Positions 62,697-64,000 of a DNA stretch of 64,000 nucleotides are shown piece by piece (position 1 is the first letter of the stretch; the number at the start of each line of letters is the position of its first letter). The notes under the pieces were generated by a model. It was not told where the DNA came from, did not search any database, and saw only the letters and a program-made list of their open reading frames with translations. This DNA comes from Halomonas sp. NO4. GTDB taxonomy: Bacteria; Pseudomonadota; Gammaproteobacteria; Pseudomonadales; Halomonadaceae. A program made the position numbers and the translations under genes. The DNA lies in assembly GCF_010994375.1 (NCBI RefSeq), contig NZ_WHMA01000008.1:1-64000 (forward strand). Direction: 5' to 3'.

Positions 62697-63955
62697 TGAC
62701 GACAACGACAGGCCGCAGTGATGGCATGGGTCGTCGGGTGGTGGTCACCGGTATGGCCGGTTTTTCTCCCATTGGCAATGACTGGCCGAGCATTCGCTCA
62801 CGCTTGGCGAAGCTGGAGAACGGCGTTCGCCACATCGAAGACTGGGCTGTCTACGAGGGCCTCAATACCCGCCTTGGCGCCCCTGTCAGCGATTTTGAAC
62901 TACCCCCCCATTATCATCGCCGCGTGCTACGCAGCATGGGTCGCAGCGCTCAGATGGCCACCCGAGCGAGCGAGTTGGCACTCGAGGACGCTGGCCTGCT
63001 CGACTCACCATTGTTGACCAGCGGAGAGCTGGGGATCGCCTACGGCGCCTCGGCAGGCGAGCCTGAGGCAGTCGCCGATTTCGGTAATATGCTGATCAAC
63101 AAGACTACCGATGGGCTCAATGCGAATTCCTATATCCGCATGATGGCCCATACCGCCCCCGTCAACATCGGTGTCTACTTCGGCGTTCGTGGGCGCATAC
63201 ATACCACCTCGAGCGCCTGCACGTCAGGGAGTCAAGGTATCGGCTACGCCTATGAGGCGATTCGATTCGGCCGCCAGAAAGCCATGATCGCCGGCGGGTG
63301 TGAAGAATTGTCTGCGTCCGGCGCAGCAGTCTTCGATACCTTGTTCGCCACCAGCACATGCAACGATGCGCCACACACCTCCCCCCGGCCTTTCGATGCC
63401 GAGCGTGACGGTCTGGTGATCGGCGAAGGGGCCGGCACGCTGATCCTTGAAGATTTGGAACACGCCCAGGCCCGCGGTGCCCCCGTCTATGCCGAGCTGG
63501 TCGGTTTCGGTACCAACAGCGACGGCCGCCATGTCACCCAGCCCGACGCCGGCATGATGGAAAAAGCCATCCGCATGGCGCTCGATGACGCCGGACTGGC
63601 CCCGCAGCAGATCGGCTATGTCAGCGCCCATGGCACGGCCACCGACCGTGGCGACATCGCCGAGAGCCTTGCTACCCAAGCGGTATTTGGCAGCCACCAG
63701 GCGATCAGCGCTTTCAAGAGTTTCACCGGCCATACCTTGGGCGCCTGCGGAGCACTCGAGGCCTGGGTGGCTATCGAGATGATGCGCGAGGGCTGGTTTC
63801 ACGCCACCGCCAACCTCGACCGCCCCGCCCCCGCCTGTGCCGAGCTGGATTATCTTCGCGGCGAGGGGCGCCACATCGATTGTGAATTCGTGATGAGCAA
63901 CAACTTTGCCTTTGGCGGAATCAACACCTCCTTGATCTTCCGCCGTTGGCCCTGA
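62696..63955 (+). CDS. Beta-ketoacyl-ACP synthase, KS 2 (APE cluster)
   Basis: 419-residue FabF-like KS with triad Cys175 (SSACTSGS), His312 (SAHGTATD), His346 (FTGHTLGA). Most FabF-like of the cluster's KS proteins, hence the probable main elongating KS. Last gene seen; 45 bases remain to the right edge, so the cluster may continue. The ATG at 62696 is coupled to the ketoreductase stop. Confidence 0.94.
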   Translation: MTTTTGRSDGMGRRVVVTGMAGFSPIGNDWPSIRSRLAKLENGVRHIEDWAVYEGLNTRLGAPVSDFELPPHYHRRVLRSMGRSAQMATRASELALEDAGLLDSPLLTSGELGIAYGASAGEPEAVADFGNMLINKTTDGLNANSYIRMMAHTAPVNIGVYFGVRGRIHTTSSACTSGSQGIGYAYEAIRFGRQKAMIAGGCEELSASGAAVFDTLFATSTCNDAPHTSPRPFDAERDGLVIGEGAGTLILEDLEHAQARGAPVYAELVGFGTNSDGRHVTQPDAGMMEKAIRMALDDAGLAPQQIGYVSAHGTATDRGDIAESLATQAVFGSHQAISAFKSFTGHTLGACGALEAWVAIEMMREGWFHATANLDRPAPACAELDYLRGEGRHIDCEFVMSNNFAFGGINTSLIFRRWP

Positions 63956-64000
63956 TGCCGCACGGCATCCCATACCTGACCGGAAACGGGACGGCTCCAA

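Overview
The window looks like a chromosomal segment of a high-GC gammaproteobacterium, most likely a member of the Halomonadaceae (Halomonas and relatives). This is inferred from the gene content (Entner-Doudoroff enzymes with HexR, a fused fructose PTS, an Smo-type polyol transporter, an ftsB-ispD-ispF-truD block) and from general resemblance of the proteins; no species can be named from sequence alone. No tRNA, rRNA, CRISPR array or transposase was seen.

Region 1 (1-2520, minus strand): housekeeping block ftsB-ispD-ispF-truD, with truD running off the left edge. Region 2 (2688-14439, minus strand): a functional-amyloid (Fap-type) export locus containing two cassettes. Reading on the minus strand, a sigma-54 activator gene is followed by cassette 1 (fapA1-B1-C1-D1-E1). 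A short scar follows, then cassette 2 (fapA2, an extra unknown gene, fapB2-C2-D2-E2) and a single outer-membrane pore gene, fapF. Each cassette has its own near-perfect -24/-12 promoter. The scar between the cassettes still holds a broken copy of the 3' end of the acyltransferase-like gene that lies upstream of the activator, plus a hairpin resembling the activator's terminator. The simplest history is a tandem duplication of [acyltransferase tail - activator - fapABCDE] followed by loss of the second activator gene.

Region 3 (14611-17477): the FemAB/GNAT-like gene, a REP-like repeat area, and a coniferyl-aldehyde-type aldehyde dehydrogenase. Region 4 (17478-22372, plus): edd-glk-mutarotase-fructokinase, a sugar-activation and Entner-Doudoroff operon behind a HexR-like operator. 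Region 5 (22458-34095, minus): a polyol (sorbitol/mannitol/arabitol-type) operon smoEFGK-HAD-smoS-kinase-polyol dehydrogenase-xylulokinase-transaldolase, with a SorC-type regulator gene upstream. Region 6 (34176-42722): fruR (Cra) divergent from fruBKA, followed by pgi. Region 7 (43011-47069): zwf-(34-codon ORF)-pgl-eda divergent from hexR. Regions 4-7 form one carbohydrate island: fructose enters by PTS, polyols by ABC transport, and the products feed through Pgi, Zwf, Pgl, Edd and Eda, with HexR and FruR as local regulators.

Region 8 (47151-47672): a DUF4410-like lipoprotein on the minus strand. Region 9 (47852-63955, plus): an aryl-polyene pigment cluster of eighteen tightly overlapping genes. 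It holds ketosynthases and a chain-length factor, two ACPs, KR, DH, an activating ligase fused to a dehydratase-like domain, an aromatic ammonia-lyase for the starter unit, acyl- and glycosyltransferases, a LolA-like carrier, an MMPL exporter, lipoprotein, thioesterase and a flavin-dependent halogenase-like protein. This predicts a xanthomonadin-like, possibly halogenated, outer-membrane aryl polyene.
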